DNA from: Nematostella vectensis
Lineage: Eukaryota; Cnidaria; Anthozoa; Actiniaria; Edwardsiidae
Assembly: GCF_932526225.1 (NCBI RefSeq)
Contig: NC_064038.1
Span: 4,875,741-4,939,740, forward strand
DNA: 64,000 bases
Direction: 5' to 3'
Of the stretch, positions 1 through 12,764 are shown piece by piece (positions within the stretch are counted from its first letter, which is position 1; each line of letters opens with the position of its first letter). The notes below the pieces were generated by a model. The model was not told the origin of the DNA. It did no database searches and saw only the letters and a list, made by a program, of their open reading frames with translations. A program made the position numbers and the translations under genes.

Positions 1-315
1 GTGAGACATTGCACTCAGCAGACATCCCCCCTTAGATACATGTACTGTATGGGTCTGTCAATACACCTATTTCAAATAGGGTTGAACTCAAGAAGCCATG
101 TGTCGTAACCTGCAGTGTCTTATGCATATGACTGGATCCTGGCCTCTGAAAGCCATGTGAAAGGCACTCCAACAAAACTTCTGCAGCTTCCCAGATCTGG
201 CTTATTTATTTGATACCCATGAAGCACTGCAGGTTATGACATTGATTCTTTGAATGAAAGCTTATTTGAAATAATTGTATAATTTCTATTAAGAATACAC
301 ACTCTTAACACTTAC

Positions 316-3300
316 AGCTCCTCAGGACAGTTAGCAGGTCTGCACTGGTAGGGTTCTGCTATCTTTTCGCCATGCGTAATGATTTCCCAAAGAATGGCAC
401 CAAACAGAAACTGTGAGAGGCAAATACAAACACGGCTGTAAGCCTTAAAATGTTTGGATTATTAGTCAAATAATTAATATTACTTAGAATACTTAAATAA
501 TTCTAAGGACTTGCATTTCTAGTCCCAGTAATGCCTCAAAGGAAATGTTACGTTTGTAGTTCTGATGCAATAAGCTTACCACATGTTTTTTCTCATAACT
601 GGAAGCATTATCAAGACATTCCGAAACACCCCCTACATCTGAGGAATTCACATCCATGTGGGAATCAATTCTTACTAGAAGATCATCACTCACTCTGAAA
701 ATAAGAAAATTATGTATATGGTTCAATACTTGAGACCAGAGGGGATATAGTCTGAGTAACATACAGTAACGATGACTCTTTGATAGTCGCTTAGATTGTG
801 ATGACTTACAGGCAGTTCCGTGTTGACAAGTTTATGTCCTTCTGCAGTGTTAGGGAATCCATGCCCCTTGTTATTTGTATGGCAATGTCTAACAGCTTTT
901 CAGACGTTAGACCCTGGAAGAATTTCAAGCAAAAAGAAAATATATTTTACTATTACAGCAGCGAGTGAAATGAAAGGCAAAATTACTAGCTTATATATTA
1001 AATCGCGTTTTTTTGTTTTCAGACAGTAAATATTTAAATAATTCAATATTTTCTAAACAATTATCCATGGATGCCTGTATGAACTCTTTTAATTCAGCTC
1101 CTTCTTATTAAAAAAAAGGACATTCTTATTAACATTCAACTGCAGAGACCAGAACTAAAGAAGACAATTCTTAGCAGAAAGGAAAAGAGCCAGATATAAG
1201 TACAACAGTACTTCTGGATAAATTCAGCACCCATTCTCTTGATATTACTGTACACTGATGTCTTCCCTGGAACTTGCCCCTGTTCACAAACCCAGCTAAT
1301 CATTATTAATTAAAATGAATCATTATTGAGAAGGGGGAGTCTATCTTCAGTGTCTAAACTACCATTCACACAAACTGTGTTAAAAACATATTGCAACTTA
1401 TACTGTGTAGTCAGTTTCAGACCAGATGGAAATGGAAATTAAGAGTAATCCAGTCTATAAGTCTATCTACTCCCATTCATTTATTTTTCTAATGATTACC
1501 TGAGGCTTTGTTTGCGATCCTCTTGACCTCACCAACACATCACACAGTCTCCGGTCCCTATTGTACGGCGTTATGATGTATGGTAGTGATGTGGGGTGCA
1601 GCACAACCCCTACTAGAGGTAGCACATTTGGGTGGGACATGCTCTTCATGGCTATGGCTCCTCGCACAAACCTCACCACTGTTTCAAGATCACTTGCTGG
1701 GTCATCTGTTTCAAAGTAAATCAAACAGAATATTACAAATGTCTTTTCTCAAAACAACATCATGGCAGTGGCTGAATTTAAAATCCAACATTGCAGATGC
1801 ACTGCAAGTACTGCACGCAGCACTAATACAAGTATGAACCATGAGTTTTTTTTTATTATTTGGCCATCAATAAAAGATTAGTAAGAAAAGCTGGTGAATT
1901 GTATGCCTTTTTAAGGTCATAATTACGTATGGGTGACCAATAGGACATACCTCTTAGAATCCTAACAGCGACCTCGTGTTTACAGCAGTCTTCAGAATCC
2001 ATTTTAAGACTGCCATGATAAATATTGAAAACATTTTCTGAAAAGAAAAAAAAATGTGAGTAATCAATACAATGTCACAGCAAACTACTAATAACCAGAC
2101 CTGGCATGTTCAGGCGTAGGCTAAATGAAATATACTGTTCGTAGCTGGGTTTCCTTAACCCTTATGCAATAGAGAGATAGTATTCAAAATTGAAAACACT
2201 TTGTCTTTGAGAAGTTTGCACAATCCTTACAGTAGGTGGACTTCCTAAACCCATACACAATAGAGAGACAGTATTCAAAATTGAAAACACTTTGTCTTTA
2301 AGAAGCGCACACAATCCTGTTGCTTGCTTACACCGCCTACATGTTTCATAAATACCTTGTGAAATAAGCTCGTTGATTTCCAGTTGTTCTTTGCTAACTA
2401 GGTATCCTACCAGCTGTGAGGACCACATGCTCATCATCTCACTCAGGATTTCTGCCTTGTGAGGTGTTGTTTCTAAAGAAAAAAATGGGAGAACATAAAA
2501 AACTCGGTTCTTGTCAAACATTGACTAGAAATTTGGGCCATTTGTAACTTTGGATTCCCTTACCAAACTCAATGTTTTTCACTTCCATTTCCACGTACAA
2601 GCAGTATAAACCAAATTCATTGTCTTGTTTGGGAATAGCACGCAGTCAATCAACCATCGAACCATTTGATGGTTTCCATGTTTTCACAGTAGTGTCATAA
2701 ACCATTTGACTGCACACAGCAAGGGAATTGATTGGTCCTTGGGGGTGGTATAATTGACTACATGCTATTCCCATTAGAATTTGATTTCAATTTTTTGCAG
2801 TCATGCAACAATATATTCAGCTTAAAAAAACTGTTGCATTAAATTTTCTTGAGCTGTAAACAAAATCCAGAGATGCATCATGGAATCATTACCTGGTACA
2901 GGATTACTCTCCTGCGAAGCTCTGCCCCCAACTAGCTGCTCCCGAGACTCACACTTGCACACACTCTGCACTTGGTTTTGGTCCTCATCATCTGTATCGT
3001 CCAGGCATATCAGCCCAGCCGTTGACGTGTCACTCACATTTGTTATTGACCTCTGCCTGGAGGGCCCAGGCAATGAGCTGTGACGCTTGTTTGAGCTACG
3101 AGAGCTTGTTGGGGAGTATATTACTTTGGGAGTTTTCTTTTGAGATGATAAGCTAGGCATTGGGAGGCTCATTATTTTCTTTTTGCTGTATTCACGTTTT
3201 TCTGTTAACTCTAAGTCATCTTCAAATTCCATTTTCAGTTTGCGCTGCCTTAGAAGGTATCTAAGTAGCAGGCCAATCCCCACCGCCATGCAAAGAACAA

Positions 3301-6209
3301 GTGTTACTCCAGCACATAACCCTACAATTGCAGCACGCGACCAGTGAATCCCTCCACTAGTAGACTTGGGTGTTGGATCAGAGACTGCCGGGATGAAAAG
3401 AGCATAATTTACACTTTGACAATTTCAACTAAAGTAAAAGTTTGGAACTTTCTTTTTAGAGTACTCAAGAATATTTTTGTTTTAAATAAAAAAAAAATGT
3501 TGATAAAAAGAAAAACAGTAAAGACAGGGCAACAACTGCTTGCTTTGTAACAACAGAGAGAGAGAGAAAAGCAAAAGTTACAAAGGAAGCGAGCACAACT
3601 AATAAGCATTCCTTGCTAAGTCATGTGTGAATGACAGCAATATTGTTTATCTCTTAGTCAAGGTCAAATAACAACAAAGACCTGAAAGCTAGTACATACC
3701 AGTTTTATCACACCATCGGCGAACTACCAAATCAAAAGATTGCATCTTGTCCATGCTTATTTTCCCACTGATAACACTTGTGTAGTTAAGCCTCAGAGAA
3801 ACCTCTACCAAGCCTGCCTTTCGTCCAGTACAGCCAAACGACATGGAGAATTCTAAGGTGCAAAGAACAATATCATAGGTGATAAGTAGACAGGCCTAGA
3901 GCTGTTGGCTGGGAGGCAGTAAAGTATTTGCATTGCAAATAGGTCAACTCAACACACACATAAAAATGCATGCTGCAAATTTATATGATTCAGGCTTCAA
4001 ATAATTTGAGGTCAGACTGTTGGTCAATTTGCTTGTATATATGAAGCTTGGACCAATACAGGCTGTTATCATTTTGCATTCTCAAATGTTCTGGTAAAAG
4101 AAAGGAAAAATTCTAGTTACTTTCTAAACTGCTTGGTAACATTTTTTTAAACCTGCATCTTTGAAAATATACCTTTTTTGGAATGCGAGATAAGCCCCTC
4201 TGCGGCCAGAGATGGCACAGGGTGGGGCATGGACTCTGTATCACTCGACTGGACAGTTAAGTGGTATCTTGAGGTCTATCAGGAAAGAATAGCAAATTAG
4301 CACACAGACAGATAACGAGAACAAGCTAAAGTACCCTAAACACATGAGAACTCTTGTTATGAGTATGTATGAGTCAGGAAAGAAAAAAGGTCGTAAAGGT
4401 TGTATTTCATAAAAGACAAAAAAAGGGCAAATCTTTGATTTACATGTTTGTAAGTTATCCAGATATTTTTTTTACATGTTTGTAGATATCCAGATTTTTT
4501 TCAAGTGAATGGTAGTAAATTGTTGATTGAAGAAAAAAACTGCAAAATTGAATTGGCAATATGACTGCACAATATTTCTGACAGCTTTTTTTTTTGGATG
4601 GAGCTTAATCAAAGAAAATTTTAGAGGATAAAAGCAAATGTAGTAACAGTGAGAAAGAATAACTGCTTTCCACTGATGTATCAGCGACAATTCGAAGTAC
4701 AATACATGATATAACTAGATAAAACATTTGGCCCAGGGTTTCTCGATTGGTCAATGATGATTTTCATGTGCAAGCATTTTTGGCAAAAATGCAAGTTTCA
4801 AGTCTATTGTTTTAGCAGTATCTGGGTAGCCCTTCACTGACAGGGCATGGGAAACCAGCCAAGATTTCAACAAGAAAATGGGGGAGCTAAACAAATAAAT
4901 GGGGGCCAAACTAAGAATCAAGGCAAAAATGTAATAAATATAAATAGATTCATAATTATAAATAGATAAAAACATCTAAACGACATGAACTTAGCTATTT
5001 AAGTATTTTTTTGAGTACTGTTTAGCAGGGGAAAAAACAAATTTAGCCAACAATAGAAAACCTATATTATAATTAATAATTTAGACATAAAAGAATCATT
5101 GTTAAAAAAAAAACATTTATTTCAAATACATGATAGTAACAGGAAAACCCAGACGATTGGAGATGAGCAGTCAACTTGATTGTGACATTTTAAAATTATC
5201 CATGTCATACAAATCATAAATACAGAGAAAAAGATCAAATCGTAAATTATATTTCACGTTTTGTAGTTGTTGAATTTTGTTGCTCGTGTAGAAGTAACCC
5301 AGAGATCTTCTTCTTAGAATGATTCAAAATAATTACATAATCACGCCAGTTTGCTAGGCGAAGCAGAGATGGGTAAAGAATTTGAATTTATAAATCGTCT
5401 GTTAAAGCTTAATTTTGTAATAAAGAAGCACCATTTTATAAGGAGTACGCATTTATTACAGTAACTACTGAAGCAGTTAACAGTTATAGACGATATTCAA
5501 TATAAAATGCTTTAGATGTTGGCAAAAGAGCAAGATCGCGTAGACAGGACTTTGCTTCAATGTGTTCTTTTGAATTTTGAGCTCAATTTGTTTGTTTAAT
5601 TATGAATTTTAAATAAGCCTCGAGAACGCTGCAAAATAATTTACTTGAACTTCAGCTAAGAGCAGGTTTGATGCAACATTTCTTACGAATTTACAGTGCG
5701 AGTGAAGTTCTGCTGTTGACAATATCAACAAAGTATGGTCTATTTATTGTCTTTCTGATAATGGGAATCAATCAAATATGGCGTCCTGATAAATTGAGTC
5801 ACGTTCGTCCCTACCTTCGGACTTGAAAACCAATTGAGCTTTACTACATCGATTTTTGCAGACAACGGGGCCAGAAAGTCCTTAAAAGCCCTAGAGTCCT
5901 TGAGCAGGGATACAGGTTCGTCGTTTTTTATCATGTACAAGTCCATATTGTAGTTTAATTCTGCGGAAAAAGAGAACGTTTGATCAATTTTCGAGCGAGT
6001 CAGCACGTGTTTTGTTGTGATCGCGAGCAGTAGGAAGGAACGAAACCTCGAGCTAGAGGCGACTTCCTGTAATTATACTTACTGAGGCACGAGTTCACAT
6101 TGTTTTTCGCTATATAAAAGTTTAACTGCCCTTGCACAGTGCTAGAATCAAGTAAAATTAGCACTAGGGAAGCCAGCAAAACGCATCGCCAAAACACATC
6201 CACGGCCAT
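316..6209 (-). CDS. Ryk: RYK-like WIF-domain receptor with degenerate kinase domain (3' end off window)
   Basis: Exons on the minus strand: 6083-6209, 5815-5960, 4173-4275, 3700-3852, 2893-3384, 2356-2472, 1951-2037, 1500-1705, 810-913, 580-694, 316-410; all have GT/AG borders and matching phases. Exon 1 gives a signal peptide (MAVDVFWRCVLLASLVLILL). Exons 1-4 make a WIF domain: LNFYIAKNNV and FGCTGRKAG, ending VVRRWCDK, resemble the Wnt-binding module of RYK. Exon 5 holds the single transmembrane helix (about AAIVGLCAGVTLVLCMAVGI) and a long Ser-rich, acidic juxtamembrane segment. Exons 6-11 follow the RYK kinase fold: LDIAIQITRGM, TRNCLVSDDLLVRI, FLFGAILWEIITHG, ANCPEEL. Known RYK proteins are Wnt receptors that signal without kinase activity. 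Here the VAIK lysine is Arg, the helix C Glu is Gly, HRD is missing, DFG reads DSH, and about 16 residues after the helix F region are gone. I chose the ATG at 6209 because it starts directly at the signal peptide; one at 6254 is also in frame. The C-terminal exon was not found in 1-315. Confidence 0.9.
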
Positions 6210-6884
6210 TCTTGTCCTACTCTCTTGTTTACAACTCCAATCTTGGTCGACCAAAGACTGCTTTACTGGCTCTGCTATTTACATTATTTACAACCCAGAA
6301 TGACCTCTGAAGTACGTAACAATAAGGAAAGGTGATATGCCTTAGTAGTTTTCGAATTTCTTGGCAAAATAGCCAGTCGTTTGTTATTTTAGGTGTGGAA
6401 AGACTCACCACAACACATCGTAATCCGTCTACGAGCATCGCACTCCTTGCCCATATTTGGGAGGTGACGTCATCCGAGCTTGACCCGAGCTATAATTGAT
6501 TGCGCAACTGATACAACAGACATCGACTACTGTGACCTAGTCGGTCGATACTTGACTGGGGATACTCTTCGGGCTGACGATGTCGTATTCGTATGACGTT
6601 TTGCAATCGGGCATTCATTGATGAGTGACTCTGTCAGCAGTTTGGCGCTTTTTGTGCAAATAAGTCATGAATACATCACGCGCGCACAGCACGTACGGTC
6701 CAATGTACAACAAGAAGGAGATTTCAGAGGACAACTAAACTCGAAAAAAGAAATAAATCATGGCAGAGTAACATATCTGTGCAAAACAGATTACCATAGT
6801 TCCTGTCTCTGTGCTTACAATTCTTTTGCTGACATGGTATATTCCGTTTATTATATTTTATTATTTCACCTTTTTTCATGCACA
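6210..6884. other. Upstream region of the RYK-like gene, no gene seen
   Basis: This stretch presumably holds the promoter and 5' leader of the minus-strand receptor gene. I see no convincing TATA box or coding exon. Short open frames on both strands lack family resemblance and splice logic. Confidence 0.4.
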
Positions 6885-7260
6885 GCAGCGTAGCCAGGAT
6901 TTATAAAAGGATGAAGCCCAAAAAAGACTTTCAATTTTTCTTGGGGGGGGGGGGGGGGGGGGGGAGGGGTGCGAAATCTAATTTTTCCGGAAAGGGTGGG
7001 GGGGGGAGGGTTCTATGATGAAAATCTGAACAACCCCGAAAAAACAAAAGAAAGGATTTTTTTTATGCCTTTGCAGTATTTCCACGGGATGTTTATTGTC
7101 GGATTTGGCTACATATCAGACTGATCTAGCTTATGCTTTATAGTTCTGTCTACAAATAGCACGTCTATGCACCCCCCTGGGTACGGGCCTGGTCTCATAC
7201 ATTTACTGTATTTTTGGCTGGTTAAAGGGGGGGCCTAGACCACCCCCTGTCTACGCCCCC
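6885..7260 (+). repeat. Interspersed repeat, copy 1 (G-rich core)
   Basis: It begins with a GTAGCCAGGATTT-type end and has a long G-tract (about 6940-6964), then a tail containing GTTTATTGTCGGATTTGGCT. The same order of blocks recurs at 42863-43110: G-tract, TTTTTCCGG, AACCCCGAAAAAAC-like, the shared tail and TGTCTACAAATAGCA. That identifies a dispersed non-coding element. The flanking 7190-7260 (GGGCCTAGACCACCCCC) looks like another degraded non-autonomous element. Confidence 0.65.
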
Positions 7261-10125
7261 GCATGCACGATAAGTAACACTCTTTTTTTTTATAAGAACG
7301 TCTTATTTTCAATTAAGGCTGGGTCGTTATTTTTGGGACATTTTAAGGCTGAATATGTTCTCAACGATATGCCTAAATTTTAGTGTATATAATAATATAA
7401 TAATGCCAAATGAATTATTAGGAACGGAGAATTACACTAATGATCAATAGTAATAATAAGGTTCTTATATGAGCACAATTTGATTCTGCAACTTAGAACG
7501 CATCAGGGCTAAGAAAGAGAAAATATTCTGCGCTCTGAGCCTCGGCATGTTCTTAGCATGTTCTTAAAGTTTGGTGAATCTCAGCCTGGACGTTCTTTTT
7601 AAAAAGGTTCTTATAAGAAAAAAATAGTGTAATAGAAAACCAAGAGAGTACATCATATCTCTTGAGATAACTAAATTAAAAATTGAAAATTCGATTAAGT
7701 CCTAACTCTAACCCTCAGCATATAAAGCGTCGAAGCGATTTCCTATTCGATCTTTTTCATTATTTCTTCAGGGGTCGTGTTATTGCGGAAGTCAGCTTAA
7801 TTTCCAAAGAAAATTTTATAAAGACCATCGTTCATTCTGGAACTTCCTTAAATTTGTGATGCTAAAAAAGAAACCAATTTTAGACCCAGAGGTCATTGGG
7901 GGCACTCCAAAAGCTCGGTCGTCACCCTATGGGCAGCAAATATTGGCTGACAAAGTTGCTTCAAGTTCATTCACGATGGCTGCGGTAGTCAATAGCATTT
8001 TCATTTATTTTTTTTTTAAACTTTGTTTTTATATCTTATCATGCATGCACAGTAAAAAAATAATAACAATAAATAATAAAAATAACAATAATAATAATAA
8101 TAATAATACCATGGCCACGTGGCCACACAATGATGCCAGAAGCATTAAATTGTCTCTATTTTGTCAAATTCTGTATAATCTAGGCTAACAAATAACCTGC
8201 ATGAGGTGGAGTTTTTTTTTCACTTATAAAATAATCTAGTCCGCCAGCGGCCTGAGAGTTCAGAAAACGGCGCCCAGGTTGGGTCATGCTTTATCGATTC
8301 GCTCAGTACGTTGTCTTGGTTTAATAATGTTTGTCCTCAAATGCCACATTATAACACATAAACCATATTATAAAGAGTACGGGGAAATTGTATTGTTCAG
8401 GCACCATTTGAATTACTAGAGTCAAAATCCGCGCTGAGCGTCAACGAGAGGAGTTGAGGACTGATAGGTACCCAGGTATAAAACAGTAAGAGTCGATTTC
8501 CAGTTTTTGGTGTATTGTAGTCATTGTTCTGGTACGAGATCGCGACAGTTTGGGCTTTTTTATTCTACAGGTATAAAACAGGATGCATTTATTTATAATC
8601 CCCGGATACGGAAATGACGTCATAAGAGTCAAGCGCCCTAGTGTCTTCTCACGTATCTAGCCTCTCTGACTCCTCGTCAAACTCGTATGGTTTTATATAT
8701 AAAGAGCGATGACAAATGTGCGACAAAGGATATAGGATAAAAAGAAAAGGTGGCGGTTTGTATGGAGACACTAAAAGAAAAGACAAAGCCAACAAAGAGG
8801 AAAAAAAAAAAGATAATGGTAACTTTATCACCAGGGTTATCTCATGTTTGGTCCGCCTATCGTGAAGTAATCAAAAAGGAAGTCGACGAATTGTCCGGAA
8901 ATTAGAATCTTTTCCAACGTGCAGCGAAAAGGTTAAACCGCGCCTTATCACCCCAAACCCAACTTCTCCTCTCTCTTAATTAATTGGGAAATGGTCTTTT
9001 GTTGGGTAAATTCTGGCACGTTGAACCTTTCATGATACCTACGACGCCCTCTATACCCAAAAAGTATCACGCAGTCTACCCCCACCCCTCCCCCCACCCC
9101 TCCGACCCCCCCCCAAAAAAAAAAATAGACGACGACAAAACACGAAAAATACGTCGGAACCCCGGTAACCCCTTATCCCCGTGATGATGATGCCTGACAC
9201 CCCTCTTTCTACGTTATGTTTTTATTCGAGTCCACCCTCTTTTCATCCACAATTTGGAATAGCACCAAAAAAGAAAGAAAGAATATGACATGGATAGTTT
9301 AATTACCTACACGCAGAAAACCAATTAATAGTTCTTGGCTCTCAACATTAGGAATCAATTTTCTATTTGCCTCTAGAGCTTAGACTAGTGAACGGAAATT
9401 TTATAGACCCCCCTAGCTGTTTGCTGCTTTGAGCTCTCAGGCCTCAAGTCGCAGTGCTGATATTTTTTTCTGGTTTTCTGGCAGAAGTAGTGGAATACAC
9501 GTTCGCAAGGCCAAAGCTTTCGCTAGAGAATGACGAATCATAAGACTTGAGCACACAATTGTTTCCGGTCATTGTGGCAAAATAAGGCAAAAGTGGATTG
9601 AAAAGTGAGCGCCCATCAATGGTGCCGTACATTACTAAAATGGTAATGTTCCGTACTGATCAATGGTGCAGCAGCTGTAATTGGGTATTGAATGAAAGAG
9701 AATGAGACGTCGGCCTGAAATAATTCCCTCCCTCTTTAAAAGCGTCTTTTTTTAAAGAGAATGATATATATCAGTGAACAATTAAAAAAAGGTGTCAGCT
9801 GTGTGTTGTAATTAAGCTATGTTCAAAGGTGGCGACACATTTTGGATGAATGTTGATTTGACGTTTTTGCGTAAAAAAGAGCAAAATATGTCGTCTCGTT
9901 ATAACGTGTGTTGAATACGATAAAAAATTATCTCGCCGAGTTCCTGTGGACCTTGTTACGGTAAGTGCAGTTTTGTTTTATCATAAGAATACCCAAGTCA
10001 TAAGCGAGGTGTTACATCAATCGTCTCTTGCCTAATGATACAAACATGCTTTTTTAGCGACTTCTCTTAAGTAACCGTATGCTCGATCTAAGCCTCTAAA
10101 TTGTGTTTTTCTTGTCTTTCATGAG
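7261..10125. other. Intergenic, no gene supported; ATT microsatellite
   Basis: AT-rich DNA with a short (AAT)n microsatellite at about 8060-8108 and a C-rich tract at about 9080-9115. A GTATAAAACAG motif occurs twice (8476, 8571). Open frames here are short and lack codon or family signal. A GTAAGT donor-like site at 9960 could end a non-coding first exon of the small gene below. Confidence 0.5.
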
Positions 10126-10139
10126 AAAAACAATCGACG

Positions 10140-10473
10140 ATGAGCACTCTGTCTCCAAATTATGATTGGTTCGGAGAGCTTAAGACCTATGCTGATTGGC
10201 TGGTGCAATACGCATGCGCCGATACTAAGGTGGTAAATTTGGTGAGAACATCGTTGGACCCATTGACGGCCAAGAAAAGCAGTAACAGGTAAGATATGTT
10301 TTAAAGCTATTCCAAAATCAAAAACACATACATGAATTCAACGTAGAATACTGCAACAATTGGACTTCAATTTTGATGTCGCAATTTGTCTTTGCATACA
10401 CCTGGCCAGGCGAGTATTCGAAATCGTTCCAACAGAAAGGATAAGAAAATTGCCTAGAACAAATATCAAATAG
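10140..10473 (+). CDS. Possible two-exon gene for a 70-residue protein
   Basis: ATG at 10140 (context GACGATGAGC) opens a frame to 10288 that ends in a GTAAGA donor. An acceptor (CACCTGGCCAG) at 10409 lets a second exon, 10410-10473, continue in phase to TAG. The two exons sum to 213 nt. The predicted protein starts MSTLSPNYDWFGELKTYADW and ends with the basic run RIRKLPRTNIK; no signal peptide or known domain is visible. A possible 5' non-coding exon ends at a GTAAGT near 9960, and an acceptor lies near 10125. Caution: ATTGG boxes and GCATGCGC within the first exon also resemble promoter elements, so this may be regulatory DNA of another transcript. No homology recognised. Confidence 0.3.
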
Positions 10474-11404
10474 TGCGTAGTGATGAAAAATGGTCACTAA
10501 ATGTTATTATATATTGCTTCCTCTAACAGCGGAGGTAAATCAGTGAACAAAAAGTGTTTGTTCCTTGGCTAATCTAGATTATCAAAAATTTTTGCGCAGC
10601 TTCTAGAAAACAACATAATATATTTACATGCATAGATCTTTTTATTTTTTGCCCCTGTACCCTAAAAAAGTGAATTGCCAAAGAGCTATTAATTAAATGA
10701 TCAGGAGAGGCGAGTGTACGTTATTATGTCTTTATTTCCAATTCATTTTGATAAAAATCGCCATTTAGACTCACCCCCAATTCATAAACAGAAACTTGAC
10801 GAAAGGTAAGTTCCTAAAAATTGAACGATTTAAATTAAAATACATCATGAATCTGTACGAGAAGCAGCGAGAAGGAAGCTAAACCGGTAATGAAGATTGT
10901 GCTACAACCGCGCCCATTATTCATTATTGAGTCTACACTCTGAAAAATATAAAGTGTGGGAACAACTCAGGGGTTCAGCAAGATAACAGTGATGAAATGA
11001 TACATTGAAAGAAATGTAATAATGCTAAAGCAACTACTTTTCACTTTATGAATTATTATTATCATTTTTTGTTGTTAAAAACTATAATCCATATTAAAAG
11101 CTAAATGTGAACGAGTGGGAGCAATACTTGTAAGTTTATACATATTAGACTACACGCGTTTACCCTTTGAACTGATTATTATTTTCAAGTGTGTTAATCC
11201 ATTGAGGGAATTAATTGGTAAGGCTTTCGATTGAAACACTCTTATTTGACGAATCTCTTTGCAAAAGAGGAAAGCATGATTATAAGTGGCCTTATCTCAG
11301 ATATCATTAAGATGAAAGGTGCAATATTCATTACAACAGCTTAAGGCGAAACGTTTTTATTTAAACATAGACGCTGAATATTATTCTTCCATTTTCTGGT
11401 CACA
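10474..11404. other. Intergenic, nothing recognised
   Basis: AT-rich DNA. A short stretch at 10770-10797 has acceptor- and donor-like sites (TTTAG, GTAAGT) but its phase does not continue the 10140 model and it meets a stop. Confidence 0.4.
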
Positions 11405-12760
11405 TCGTTCATCCCATAAGCCACCGCCACCCTCAGACATCGTCATTCCCATAAGCCACTGCGCCCATCAGACATCTTCATTCCCATAAGCCACTGCGCC
11501 CTCATACATCGTCATTCCCATAAGCCACTGCGCCCATCAGACATCGTCATTCCCATAACCCACTGCGCCCCTCAGACATCGGTCGCCCCATAAGCCACTG
11601 CGCCCCTCAGACATCGGTCGTCCCATAAGCCACTGCGCCCCTCGGACATCGGTCGTCCCATAAGCCACTGCGCCCCTCAGACATCGGTCGTCCCATAAGC
11701 CTCTGCGCCCCTCAGACATCGTTTGTCCCATAAGCCACTGCGCCCCTCAGACATCGTCATTTCCATAAGCCACTGCGCCCATCAGACATCGTCATTCCCA
11801 TAAGCCACTGCGCCCTCGGACATCGTTCATCCCATAAGCCAATGCGCCCTCGGACATCGTCATTTCCATAAGCCACTGCGCCCCTCAGACGTCGTCATTC
11901 CCATAAGCCACTGCGCCCCTCAGACATCGTCATTCCCATAAGCCACTGCGCCCCTCACACATCGTCATTTCCATAAGCCACTGCGCCCCTCAGACATCGT
12001 CATTCCCATAAGCCACTGCGCCCCTCAGACATCGTCATTTCCATAAGCCACTGCGCCCCTCAGACATCGTCATTTCCATAAGCCACTGCGCCCCTCAGAC
12101 ATCGTCATTTCCATAAGCCACTGCGCCCCTCAGACATCGTCATTTCCATAAGCCACTGCGCCCCTCAGACATCGTCATTCCCATAAGCCACTGCGCCCTC
12201 GGACATCGTCATTCCCATAAGCCACTGCGCCCCTCAGACATCGTTCATCCCATAAGCCACTGCGCCCTCAGACATCGTCATTCCCATAAGCCACTGCGCC
12301 CTCAGACATCGTCATTCCCATAAGCCACTGCGCCCCTCGGACATCGTCATTTCCATAAGCCACTGCGCCCTCAGACATCGTCATTCCCATAAGCCACTGC
12401 GCCCATCAAACATCGTTCATCCCACAAGACACTGCGTCCCTAAGACATTATCTATCCCAAAAGGCAATGCGCATCTCAGACATCGTTCATCATCCATTAG
12501 CCAACGCGCCCATCAGACATTGTCGATCCCACAAGCCATGGCGTCACTCATAAATTGTTTATCCCCAGGCCATTGAACTCATTGACGTCGTCTGTCCCAC
12601 AAGCCACCACCGCGCCAAATAGGCACCGTCATTCCCACAAGACACTGCGCTCATCAGGCATTTTCAATCCCACCACCTACTATCCCTTAAAAAACCCTGG
12701 GGCATCGTCCATCCCATAATGCATCTCGCGTAACATCCTTTGTTTCAAGTCCCATAAACC
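11405..12760. repeat. 35-bp minisatellite
   Basis: About 38 tandem units of 34-35 bp; each contains CCCATAAGCCACTGCG followed by CCCCTCAGACATCGTCATT. Variation is mainly one C more or less and TCATT versus GGTCGTC. Units in the middle (about 11580-12400) are near identical, while units beyond 12400 decay steadily, typical of unequal crossing-over. No coding role: the repetitive frames are by-products of the unit. Confidence 0.95.
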
Positions 12761-12764
12761 TCTG

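Noticed and set aside
121-180. Possible last RYK exon reading LSFVGVPFTWLSEARIQSYA
   Set aside because: Phase fits, but resemblance to the expected kinase end is weak and the acceptor has no pyrimidine tract.
7856-8188. 110-codon plus-strand frame
   Set aside because: Half of it is an ATT microsatellite translation; no family or splice signal.
10770-10797. Extra exon of the small 10.1-kb gene
   Set aside because: Phase 2 reading meets a stop within seven codons.
11405-12760. CRISPR-like array
   Set aside because: Units are fully repetitive without unique spacers; it is a minisatellite in eukaryotic DNA.
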